The notes under the pieces: model-generated
Database searches by the model: none
What the model was told of the DNA's origin: nothing
The model's input: the letters and a program-made list of their open reading frames with translations, nothing else
Position numbers and translations under genes: made by a program
Assembly (NCBI RefSeq): GCF_900101815.1
Contig: NZ_FNAO01000004.1
Span: 434,001-498,000, forward strand
From: Pricia antarctica
GTDB lineage: Bacteria > Bacteroidota > Bacteroidia > Flavobacteriales > Flavobacteriaceae
Length of the DNA stretch: 64,000 bases
Reading direction: 5' to 3'
In this document: in pieces, positions 1 through 7,875 of the stretch
Position numbering within the stretch: the stretch's first letter is position 1
Layout: every line of letters begins with the position of its first letter

Positions 1-114
1 TTCGGGAACCTTCCCTTTGTGAAAAATAATTTTGAAGTGGTCGTTTTGGGTATCATTATCTTGTCTTTGGTACCGATTACCGTTGAATTCATCCGTAACA
101 AGTTTAAAAAATAA
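1..114 (+). CDS. DedA/VTT-family membrane protein, C-terminal end (partial)
   Basis: Frame 1 is open from the window edge to the TAA at 112-114 and encodes 37 residues beginning FGNLPFVKNNFEVVVLGII and ending in a basic tail (FIRNKFKK). The GN-PFVKNNFE segment followed by a last transmembrane helix (VVVLGIIILSLVPITVEF) is the typical C-terminus of bacterial DedA proteins, inner-membrane proteins of the VTT superfamily; some members are undecaprenyl-phosphate flippases. The gene starts outside the window. It lies 207 bases upstream of the two-component system and shares that island's membrane-lipid theme. The family call rests on a short tail only. Confidence 0.6.
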   Translation, partial: FGNLPFVKNNFEVVVLGIIILSLVPITVEFIRNKFKK

Positions 115-265
115 AAATCCTAAGTGAGCGTTGCCGACCAAGGTTCTTTGGATCGCCCGCCTTTCGAATACGGTCCTAATTTTATCCTGTTGAACGGTTA
201 TAAAATGAATAAAAGATCTGAGAGGAAAGGGGTTTTTACAACTCATTGACCAATTATAATACAAG

Positions 266-304
266 TTCGCTTAAGAATTTCCTTAGATTCGAATACTAAT
301 TTTA
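266..304 (+). promoter_or_regulatory. Autoregulatory promoter of the OmpR-type regulator (two 11-base repeats)
   Basis: TTAAGAAT and TTAGATTC are repeated 11 bases apart (AGA at 274 and 285), followed by TAATTTTA at 297-304, which fits the Bacteroidota -7 box TAnnTTTG. The last AGA begins 12 bases before the -7 box, the same geometry as seven other promoters in the first 13.1 kb. Predicted transcription start is near 311, giving a leader of about 11 bases. Confidence 0.65.
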
Positions 305-321
305 TCCTTAAATTTATAGAG

Positions 322-996
322 ATGAAAATCTTGATCGCCGAAGACGAAATCGCCTTGCAGCAATCCATTGTTACCTATTTGGAAAAGGATGGCAACGTCT
401 GCGAAGTAGCATCCGATTATAACGATGCCATTTACAAAGTGGACCTTTACGATTACGACCTGATTATTTTGGATATCAACTTAGCTACCGGCAGTGGCCT
501 GGACGTCCTCAAAAAACTGAAAAAAGAAAATAAAGAAGCAGGGGTCATCATCATTTCAGCCAATAATTCCTTAGACGATAAATTGGACGGTCTCGACCTT
601 GGTGCGGATGATTATATTACCAAGCCCTTTCATTTGGCCGAACTCAATTCACGGATCAAGGCGGTGCTCAGACGTGGCAAATTCGGGGGCGACGATACCA
701 TAACTTTCAACGAGATCAGTGTGGACACCAAATCAAGAACGGCCTATGTAAACGGCAAGGCCATGGCGCTGACCCGTAAGGAATATGATTTGTTGGTGTT
801 CTTTATGACCAATCAGGGCAGGGTACTATCCAAAGAAATCATCGCCGAACATTTATGGGGCGACAATAGCGATTTGGCCGATAATTTTGATTTTATTTAC
901 GTACACGTCAACAACTTACGAAAAAAATTGACCGGCGAAGGAGCCAAATATATCAAGACCGCCTATGGTAGCGGCTATAAATTCATAGAAGACTAA
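322..996 (+). CDS. OmpR/PhoB-family response regulator
   Basis: This 224-residue protein has an N-terminal receiver (residues 1-115) with the acidic pocket EDE near residue 7, the phospho-acceptor Asp in LIILDINLA near residue 51, and Lys in ITKPF. A C-terminal winged helix of the Trans_reg_C type follows (about 125-220; the segment near VHVNNLRKKL is the recognition-helix region). Length is normal for the family. The cognate kinase begins one base after the stop. Its promoter carries 11-base direct repeats that recur upstream of the envelope genes downstream, so it is the best candidate regulator of that set. That link is inference from position and from the general use of tandem repeats by OmpR-type regulators. 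Confidence 0.92.
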   Translation: MKILIAEDEIALQQSIVTYLEKDGNVCEVASDYNDAIYKVDLYDYDLIILDINLATGSGLDVLKKLKKENKEAGVIIISANNSLDDKLDGLDLGADDYITKPFHLAELNSRIKAVLRRGKFGGDDTITFNEISVDTKSRTAYVNGKAMALTRKEYDLLVFFMTNQGRVLSKEIIAEHLWGDNSDLADNFDFIYVHVNNLRKKLTGEGAKYIKTAYGSGYKFIED

Positions 997-997
997 A

Positions 998-2254
998 TTG
1001 ACCAAGACCACCAAAAAGGTTAGATTGAGCAGAAAAACATCCCAGAGCTTTCTCGGGATCAGTCTTATTTTGATGGTCGTAAGTACCATAGTATTATATT
1101 TTTACGTTAGCAACCTGCTACAGGACGAAGTGGAAGAGGCTCTTTTTTCTACGGAGGCGCGTATCGAGACCGCCTTAAAATCAAACTATGCTCCCTTTGA
1201 CCTACCGCCCATCGTCGAGATAGGGACCGTTGCTGTACTTGGTGTTGAAAAAATCAAGGATACGATTATCTACGACCCCTCACAAGATGAGATGGAGGAA
1301 TTTAGGGAACTCACATCGTTCAAGGAAATCAATGGTAAAAACTATCGTATAACGGTGCGTGACCTTGTGGTTGAATCAGAAAATATTTTGATGGCCGTAG
1401 TGGTATCCTATATTACCATTATTCTTTCGGTATTCGTATTCCTTTTCTATTTCAGCAAAGCGCGAAACCAAAAACTCTGGCAGCCATTTTTCACCAATTT
1501 GGAAAAGATGAAAAGATTTTCGTTGACCTCTGATAAACCGATAGGGTTGATGGACAGTGAAATTTTGGAATTCCACGAGCTGAACAAAGAAATAAAGACC
1601 TTGACCGGTAAGGTAAAGTCCGACTACCTGAACCTAAAACAATTTACCGAAAATGTATCCCACGAACTTCAGACCCCGCTCGCCATTATACAGGCAAAAA
1701 TCGAGAACATAATCAACGGAGATGATCTGAACGATATCCAGTATGGGCATCTGACTTCCATCCAAAAAGACATCCAGCGATTGACCCAGATGAACAAGCG
1801 CCTTACGCTGTTGACCAAGATAGAGAACAAGCAGTTCCTAAATATTGAAAAAGTCTCCCTTGCCGAGCTGATGGGAGAAACGATCCAAAGCTTCCATGAA
1901 ATCTCCGTTACCGAAATCAAGTACCATCGAAAGGATGATATGTGGACCAAAATGGATTCTTACCTTGCGGAAGTACTATGTACCAATTTACTTTCCAACG
2001 CCATAAAACACAATACGGGAGAAAGCGATATCGAGATCGTGGTCGAAGATGGAAGGCTATCGATTTCCAACCATGGCACGAAGCCATTGACACATCCCGA
2101 AAACCTGTATACCCGTTTCTATAGGGAAAGTGAGGCCGAAAAATCCACTGGCCTCGGTCTCGCCATTGTAAAACGTATCTGCGTACTTTATGGCTTTTTG
2201 ATCAGATACGAGTTCGCGGAAGGCAGGCATGTTTTTTCAGTGACGGTTGAATGA
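998..2254 (+). CDS. Sensor histidine kinase, two-TM, partner of the OmpR-type regulator
   Basis: The 418-residue protein starts at a TTG one base after the regulator's stop, implying translational coupling. It has a first membrane helix near residues 17-38 (FLGISLILMVVSTIVLYFYV), a periplasmic segment of about 90 residues without a recognised sensor domain, and a second helix near 128-152. A HisKA domain follows with the H-box ENVSHELQTPLAII (His near residue 223), then a HATPase_c domain with an N-box (LLSNAIKHN) and a G-box (STGLGLAIV). It should phosphorylate the preceding regulator. The stimulus cannot be read from the sequence, although the putative target genes suggest envelope or lipid stress. 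Confidence 0.9.
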   Translation: MTKTTKKVRLSRKTSQSFLGISLILMVVSTIVLYFYVSNLLQDEVEEALFSTEARIETALKSNYAPFDLPPIVEIGTVAVLGVEKIKDTIIYDPSQDEMEEFRELTSFKEINGKNYRITVRDLVVESENILMAVVVSYITIILSVFVFLFYFSKARNQKLWQPFFTNLEKMKRFSLTSDKPIGLMDSEILEFHELNKEIKTLTGKVKSDYLNLKQFTENVSHELQTPLAIIQAKIENIINGDDLNDIQYGHLTSIQKDIQRLTQMNKRLTLLTKIENKQFLNIEKVSLAELMGETIQSFHEISVTEIKYHRKDDMWTKMDSYLAEVLCTNLLSNAIKHNTGESDIEIVVEDGRLSISNHGTKPLTHPENLYTRFYRESEAEKSTGLGLAIVKRICVLYGFLIRYEFAEGRHVFSVTVE

Positions 2255-2417
2255 ATACGGCCGGCCATATCCAATCTTTTCTTCGATTAGGCAGTGATTA
2301 TTTACTGGTTTTGGATAGCTAAGTTTTTCCGATTGGCATATCAAAAGGTTTTGCCGATACTATGACAAGCTAAAGCAAGGGATTTTTTGGAAAGCGCTCC
2401 CATATTTTGGGATATAA

Positions 2418-2474
2418 ATTAAGGATTCCTTTAGATTTGACAAAGGATTTACTTAGAATCTCTGCTTATTTTTG
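2418..2474 (+). promoter_or_regulatory. Regulated promoter with four 11-base repeats
   Basis: Four elements lie at exact 11-base steps, with AGG/AGA cores starting at 2422, 2433, 2444 and 2455. A perfect -7 box TATTTTTG follows at 2467-2474, 12 bases after the last core. The array spans the region where a -33 element would sit, as expected for a promoter-proximal activator. It drives the lipoprotein gene at 2512 and perhaps the genes after it. Confidence 0.7.
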
Positions 2475-2511
2475 GTCTTTTATTACTGCAAAAATTTGAT
2501 ACTTCATAAAG

Positions 2512-3732
2512 ATGAAAAGCAAGCGAGATGTTATCCTGGTAAACCTATCCATCGTTTTTTCCACGATCGTATTTTTACTGGCCTGTTCAAAGCATGAAAT
2601 AGACCCGAACGACCCTGTGAAGATAGGAACTACAGAAGATTCCGTCCCGACCCCCTCTCCGCAGGACTCACTACCTCCAATTCACCCGCAGGATTCCATC
2701 CCCCTCACATTCGATAGGACGACCGTATCCATACGTGGCGAGCAGTTCTTTATCAACGGCAGACCGACTTATGAAGGAAGATATTGGCAGGGCAACAAGA
2801 TCGAGGGCCTGTTGCTGAACTCGAGAATGGTACAGGGCATTTTTGACGACCTGAACCCTGACACCAGCCAACTATTTGCCTACCCCGATACCCATAAATG
2901 GAACGCGGATAGAAATACTGACGAATTTGTAGCCTCGATGGCGGAATGGAAGCGCAATGGATTACTGGCGTTTACCCTGAACCTGCAAGGGGGAAGTCCC
3001 ACCGGCTATGGTAACTCAAAATCTTGGAAAAATTCCGCATTCGATAGGAACGGGATATTAAGGCCGGCCTACACCGAGCGGTTAAAACGTATTCTCGATA
3101 AGGCAGATGAACTGCAAATGGTCGTCATACTGGGGTATTTTTATTTCGGTCAGGACCAAGTACTTGAAAACGAGGCCGCGGTTATCAATGCGGTGGACGA
3201 AACCACCCATTGGATCCTGAACAATGGATACCGAAACGTCGTTGTCGAAATCGCCAACGAGTGCGATGGGCCGTATGACCATGACATCCTTCGTCCAAAT
3301 AGGATACATGAACTTATAGAGCGCGTCCATAACATACAAAAGGACAGGTTCAGGTTGCCCGTAAGCACCAGTTACCAGGGCGGTGTAATTCCTTCACCGG
3401 AGGTGGTAAGGGCGTCCGATTTTATCTTGCTACATGGAAACGGCATACGAAATCCTGCAAGAATAAGGGATATGGTCGCCACCGTCAGAAATGTCGACGG
3501 TTACATACCCAAACCGATAGTTTTCAACGAGGACGACCATTTCAATTTTGAAGCCCAGGACAATCATTTGGTTTCCGCGGTGCGATCCTATTCTTCTTGG
3601 GGATATTTCGACTTTCGGATGCAGGGCGAAGGTTTTAAATCGGGCTACCAAAGTGTTCCAGTGGATTGGGGTATAAACTCCGACCGAAAACGGGGGTTCT
3701 TTTCCAAAATGAAGGAGATTACTGGGTATTGA
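2512..3732 (+). CDS. Glycoside-hydrolase-like (clan GH-A type) lipoprotein
   Basis: The 406-residue protein has a lipoprotein signal (hydrophobic stretch to a lipobox LLAC near residue 25) and then a Pro/Ser/Asp-rich linker with repeated PQDS units (about 45-65). The globular part resembles a cellulase-like TIM barrel: VEIANECDG near residue 247 fits the acid/base Asn-Glu after strand 4, and VFNEDDH near residue 341 could supply the nucleophile Glu. It would be anchored at the outer membrane or periplasmic face. The substrate is unknown, and the assignment to clan GH-A is inferred from these two motifs. Its promoter belongs to the 11-base-repeat set, so it is likely an envelope-response gene rather than part of a polysaccharide locus; no SusCD pair is adjacent. 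Confidence 0.6.
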   Translation: MKSKRDVILVNLSIVFSTIVFLLACSKHEIDPNDPVKIGTTEDSVPTPSPQDSLPPIHPQDSIPLTFDRTTVSIRGEQFFINGRPTYEGRYWQGNKIEGLLLNSRMVQGIFDDLNPDTSQLFAYPDTHKWNADRNTDEFVASMAEWKRNGLLAFTLNLQGGSPTGYGNSKSWKNSAFDRNGILRPAYTERLKRILDKADELQMVVILGYFYFGQDQVLENEAAVINAVDETTHWILNNGYRNVVVEIANECDGPYDHDILRPNRIHELIERVHNIQKDRFRLPVSTSYQGGVIPSPEVVRASDFILLHGNGIRNPARIRDMVATVRNVDGYIPKPIVFNEDDHFNFEAQDNHLVSAVRSYSSWGYFDFRMQGEGFKSGYQSVPVDWGINSDRKRGFFSKMKEITGY

Positions 3733-3874
3733 CGCCAAATTTATGAAGAACCGGTATGCATTAGGTTCCCTCCATAATGCAGATTGGAAACGATTAATAT
3801 CGGGTAATGATTGAAGATGGCAACGGCGATTATCCGGTAGAGGTAAACTTTAAATTATAAGGGCATCCACAGAA

Positions 3875-6694
3875 ATGAACACAAATAACTATTATTTCTT
3901 TTTTTTATTTTTATCCTGCTTATCGGCATTCGGTCAACATGATATAAGTATCGACGCCTATTTGGATGCCGAAAGCCACAGCTTGGAAATCAAGCAAAGC
4001 ATCCGCTATAAAAACACGACCGGCCAAACCTTGGATACGCTTTACTTTCTGGACTGGGCCAATAGCTTTTCTTCAAAAACCACGCCCTTGGGCCTTCGTT
4101 TTAATGAAGATTATAGGCGTGATTTTCACTATGCCAATGACTCGGAAAGAGGGGCGACCCATATAGGGAGCTTCACCAACGAAGCTGGCGAAAACCTGAA
4201 GTACACCAGACCTTTGGGAATGCCCGACATTCTTCGGGTCGTGCTGCGCGAACCCCTACTTTCGGGGGATAGCCAAATACTAAATCTAAAGTATACGGTA
4301 CAAATACCGAGCAGCAAGTTTACCAAATACGGCTATACCCCGGACGACGAATTCAATCTGGAATACTGGTATATCGCTCCCGCGGTACATACCGACCGGT
4401 GGCACATCTATAGTAACAAAGACTTACAGGATATTTTTCTTCCCCCTTCCGAATATACCATCGATCTGGACCTGCCCACGGAATATGCCGTAACCTCTAT
4501 ACTGAAGCAACGTACCCTTGAAAAAAATGCTAAACGCCGAAAGCTACATCTATCGGGAAGAAACGAAAAAGAAGTAAAACTGTACCTTCAAAAAATAGAT
4601 GATTTTTATACGATTGAGGTAGATTCGGTACAGCTCATATCCAATGTTAGGGTGGGGCAATTGCCCGAAGCGGCCATGCAGGCAAAAATAGCGGCGATTC
4701 TTCGGTTTTTAGAATCGAACCTGGGGACATATCCGCTACGCACCCTTCTGATAAGCACAATCGAAAGCAACAAAAATCCGCTGTACGGGCTGAACCAGCT
4801 TCCCAATTTCTTACGGCCTTTTCCCAATGATTTCCAGTATGAGATTCAAATGCTCAAAAGTATAACTTATGCCTATTTGGAGAATAGCGTTTCCCTGAAT
4901 CCAAGAACTGAAAAATGGGTCGTTGACGGAATCTTGGTATATCTGATGATGGACTATATGGATGCCCATTATCCCGATATGAAACTGGCGGGAAACCTCG
5001 CCCATTATTTTGGCCTCCGCTGGTTTCACGGGGCCGACCTTTACTTCAACGAACAATACTATTTGGGCTACAAGAACATGGCCCGAAACCTGATCGACCA
5101 GTCGCTCGACACCCCAAGGGATTCCCTTTTGAAATTCAATTATAATATCGCCAACCCTTATAAAGCGGGATTGGGCCTCAAATATTTGGAGGACTATCTC
5201 GGGGATGCGGCCGTCCAAAAATCCATCGAGGAATTTTATGACCGGTATACCTTGAAACCTGTGACGGCCCTTGACTTTGAGCGCATCCTGAAAAGCAATG
5301 CAAAAAAAAATATCGATTGGTTCTTCGAGGATTATGTGGGCACCAATGAAAAAATCGATTTTAAGATCGAACATGTCGAAAAAGCGGAGGATTCCCTTCG
5401 GATAATCCTAAAAAACAAAAGGGACAACACGATGCCTGTATCGATCTATGGCATGAGGGGCGATTCGATTATTTCAAAACATTGGATAGATGGTTTCAAG
5501 GCCACGAAGACCGTAAGTGTCGCAAACAAGGGCGAGGACAGATTGATATTGGATTTCGAAAAAAAAATCCCTGAAATCAAAAGGAACAACAACTATAAAA
5601 ACCTGAACGGCATCTTGAACAAGCCCATACAGTTCCGATTTATCAAGGACATCGAAGACCCCAGTCGCAACCAAGTGTTTTTTATACCCGTTTTGGAGTT
5701 CGATAATATCTATGACGGGATAATCCTTGGCGGCAAATTTTATAACAAAACGGTGCTGAAAAGACCGTTCACCTATAAAATTACCCCGACCTATGGCTTT
5801 AAATCGAAGACCCTTATAGGTTCCTTGGGGTTCGGGGGCACCTATCAGTTCAGGGAATCAGGATTATATTCCCTGTCCGCTGGACTTGGCATGAGCAAAT
5901 CAAGCTATGCCGAAGACCTGTTCTATAAAAGTATTACGCCCTACCTTCGTTTGAATTTTAGGAACAAAGATTTGAGGAGCAACGAATATCAGTACATCAA
6001 TCTACGTAGCGTGAATATTTCTAGGGACAAAAGTCCAGATGTGCCCCTGGAAACTCCCGATTACAGTATCTACAATGCCCGGTATGCCTATTCCAATTCC
6101 AATTTTGAAAATGCGTTCACATTTTATGTGGATAGCGAACTGGCCAAAAAATTCAGCAAGGTTTCGGCTACCGCCAACTATCGCAAGTTGTTCGTCAACA
6201 ACCGACAGATCGACCTGCGCTGGTATGCCGGAACGTTTTTAAAAAACAACACCCAGGCAGATAATCGCTTTTTTGATTTTGGGTTGGACAGACCTACCGA
6301 CTATCTATTCAATTATGGCTATCTTGGAAGGTCGGAAAGCAAAGGACTGGCTTCACAACAATATATTACGGCGGAAGGCGGGTTCAAGTCCATTTTGAAT
6401 ACTCGATTTGCCAATCAATGGCTAACCACCATAAACGCCGAAGCCAGTATCTGGAACTGGATCGTCGCCTATGGGGACGCGGGCTATATAAAGAATAGCG
6501 GAAGCAGACCGCAATTCGTTTGGGATTCGGGCATCAAACTGAGCTTGGTCGCCGATTATTTCGAACTTTATTTTCCGGTCGCGTCCACCAATGGTTTCGA
6601 AATGGGACAGAACAATTATGGCGAAAAGATTCGGTTTAAGGTTACTCTAAGCCCGAAGACGCTTCTAGGGCTATTTACGCGAAGGTGGTATTAA
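3875..6694 (+). CDS. M1-aminopeptidase-like secreted protein without a visible HExxH motif
   Basis: The 939-residue protein has a signal peptide (to about residue 20, ending AFGQ). An N-terminal domain resembles the M1 peptidase saddle (DISIDAYLDAESHSLEIKQSI). The middle region corresponds to the gluzincin catalytic domain, but where HExxH is expected the sequence reads SITYAYLENSVSLNPRTEKW, followed by VVDGILVYLMMDY in place of the usual WLNEGFA. The zinc ligands therefore appear lost. The C-terminal third (about 600-939) is rich in alternating aromatic and polar strands and ends in RRWY, suggesting a beta-barrel or membrane-associated domain. A pseudoenzyme is the simplest reading. The PAP2 gene starts 9 bases downstream, so the two are cotranscribed. 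No clear 11-base-repeat promoter lies directly upstream. Confidence 0.6.
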   Translation: MNTNNYYFFFLFLSCLSAFGQHDISIDAYLDAESHSLEIKQSIRYKNTTGQTLDTLYFLDWANSFSSKTTPLGLRFNEDYRRDFHYANDSERGATHIGSFTNEAGENLKYTRPLGMPDILRVVLREPLLSGDSQILNLKYTVQIPSSKFTKYGYTPDDEFNLEYWYIAPAVHTDRWHIYSNKDLQDIFLPPSEYTIDLDLPTEYAVTSILKQRTLEKNAKRRKLHLSGRNEKEVKLYLQKIDDFYTIEVDSVQLISNVRVGQLPEAAMQAKIAAILRFLESNLGTYPLRTLLISTIESNKNPLYGLNQLPNFLRPFPNDFQYEIQMLKSITYAYLENSVSLNPRTEKWVVDGILVYLMMDYMDAHYPDMKLAGNLAHYFGLRWFHGADLYFNEQYYLGYKNMARNLIDQSLDTPRDSLLKFNYNIANPYKAGLGLKYLEDYLGDAAVQKSIEEFYDRYTLKPVTALDFERILKSNAKKNIDWFFEDYVGTNEKIDFKIEHVEKAEDSLRIILKNKRDNTMPVSIYGMRGDSIISKHWIDGFKATKTVSVANKGEDRLILDFEKKIPEIKRNNNYKNLNGILNKPIQFRFIKDIEDPSRNQVFFIPVLEFDNIYDGIILGGKFYNKTVLKRPFTYKITPTYGFKSKTLIGSLGFGGTYQFRESGLYSLSAGLGMSKSSYAEDLFYKSITPYLRLNFRNKDLRSNEYQYINLRSVNISRDKSPDVPLETPDYSIYNARYAYSNSNFENAFTFYVDSELAKKFSKVSATANYRKLFVNNRQIDLRWYAGTFLKNNTQADNRFFDFGLDRPTDYLFNYGYLGRSESKGLASQQYITAEGGFKSILNTRFANQWLTTINAEASIWNWIVAYGDAGYIKNSGSRPQFVWDSGIKLSLVADYFELYFPVASTNGFEMGQNNYGEKIRFKVTLSPKTLLGLFTRRWY

Positions 6695-6703
6695 CAAAAA
6701 ACC

Positions 6704-7684
6704 ATGAAATCTTCTATAACACTTCTTGCTATACTCTTTTTTTCAGTTGTTTTAACTTATGGGCAACAAAAAAAAGATACTGTTCGAAATATTCAAACCT
6801 TTGAGGTTTCGGAAGCCTTGAGTTACCAATATCACAAGCCCAAGTTTTTTGATATGTTGAAATACATCCCAAAGGACATCACTGAGTTCGGGAAATTTAC
6901 CGTGCAAAAGGAAAACCTGATTTGGACCGGCTCTGCCATAGGTGCCACGGCCGCCATCGTCCCCTTTGACCAGCAGTTGGTCGACGAATCCATCAAGTTC
7001 GGAAGTAATTTCAATTTTGATGGAAGGCACTCCTACAGCAATATCGGGCCTTTGCGTGTCATTCCCAACGATATCCATTCTGCCGTTTATTACGTCGGGA
7101 ACGGAGGAACAACGCTGCTTTTAAGCGGAGCCTTTTATGCCTTCGGTGCCTTTGGAACGGATTATCGGGCGTTGAACACCTCAAGTGAATTGGTGGAAGT
7201 GCTTTTATCGACGGGCATAATTAACCAGACCATCAAAAGAATAACGGGAAGGCAAAGTCCCGGTCCGGCCTCTGATAGCGGAAATCCCGGTGGCCATTGG
7301 ACTCTCTTCCCAAGTATCAAGGCCTACCAAACAAGAACGGGAAACTACGATGCCATCCCGTCTGGTCATATGGCTACGTTTATGGCAACCATTACCGTGA
7401 TTGCTATCAACTATCCCGAAATAAAATGGATAAAGCCGATAGGATATACCTTAATGGGCATCATGGCTTTTGAAATGATGAGCAGTAAGGTACACTGGGC
7501 ATCAGATTATCCATTGGCCTTACTGATAGGGTATGTCGTCGGCAAAAACGCTGCGAATAGGCGAATAAGGAAAAAGAACAAAAACGAGACTTGGGGTCAA
7601 AAGTATCGACAACAGATCAACACCGACTTCAATTTTGGACAATTGGGGCAGTACAAAACTCTTGGGGTCACATTGAGGTTTTGA
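6704..7684 (+). CDS. PAP2-family phosphatase (secreted, longer form)
   Basis: The 326-residue protein has a signal peptide (about 1-20, ending TYGQQ). The three PAP2 motifs are present: KRITGRQSPGP near residue 180, PSGHMA near 226, and SSKVHWASDYP near 262, which supply the Arg, His, His and Asp of the acid phosphatase core. Hydrophobic segments flank them. Such enzymes remove phosphate from lipid phosphates such as phosphatidic acid, undecaprenyl pyrophosphate or lipid A. The C-terminus (NTDFNFGQLGQYKTLGVTLRF) ends in Phe like an outer-membrane strand, so outer-membrane association is possible. It forms an operon with the M1-like gene. Confidence 0.8.
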   Translation: MKSSITLLAILFFSVVLTYGQQKKDTVRNIQTFEVSEALSYQYHKPKFFDMLKYIPKDITEFGKFTVQKENLIWTGSAIGATAAIVPFDQQLVDESIKFGSNFNFDGRHSYSNIGPLRVIPNDIHSAVYYVGNGGTTLLLSGAFYAFGAFGTDYRALNTSSELVEVLLSTGIINQTIKRITGRQSPGPASDSGNPGGHWTLFPSIKAYQTRTGNYDAIPSGHMATFMATITVIAINYPEIKWIKPIGYTLMGIMAFEMMSSKVHWASDYPLALLIGYVVGKNAANRRIRKKNKNETWGQKYRQQINTDFNFGQLGQYKTLGVTLRF

Positions 7685-7813
7685 ATATGTTAACCGGTTC
7701 GACATCCTTCCGCGGCTGATGAAAAAAGGGTTTGCTCGTCGGTAGGCATGTTTTTCATGAGTATTGAATGAAAAAAGTCGACGATATGGAATTTTATCAT
7801 AAACAGAAGCCAA

Positions 7814-7848
7814 CTTTAAATTTTCTTTAGGTTTACATCGTATTTTCC
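7814..7848 (+). promoter_or_regulatory. Regulated promoter (two 11-base repeats)
   Basis: CTTTAAATTTT and CTTTAGGTTTA are adjacent 11-mers (cores at 7818 and 7829). The -7-like box TATTTTCC is at 7841-7848, exactly 12 bases after the last core. It serves the receptor gene at 7876. Confidence 0.55.
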
Positions 7849-7875
7849 GGCCTAAATCAAAAAATTGACTCCCTG

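Noticed and set aside
3840-3874. CTTTAAATTAT before the M1-like gene as a ninth OmpR-type site
   Set aside because: No second unit at 11 bases and no -7 box 12 bases after the core.
4811-5374. 187-residue minus-strand ORF opposite the M1-like gene
   Set aside because: Antisense shadow of a long gene with clear family features; its own sequence matches nothing recognisable.
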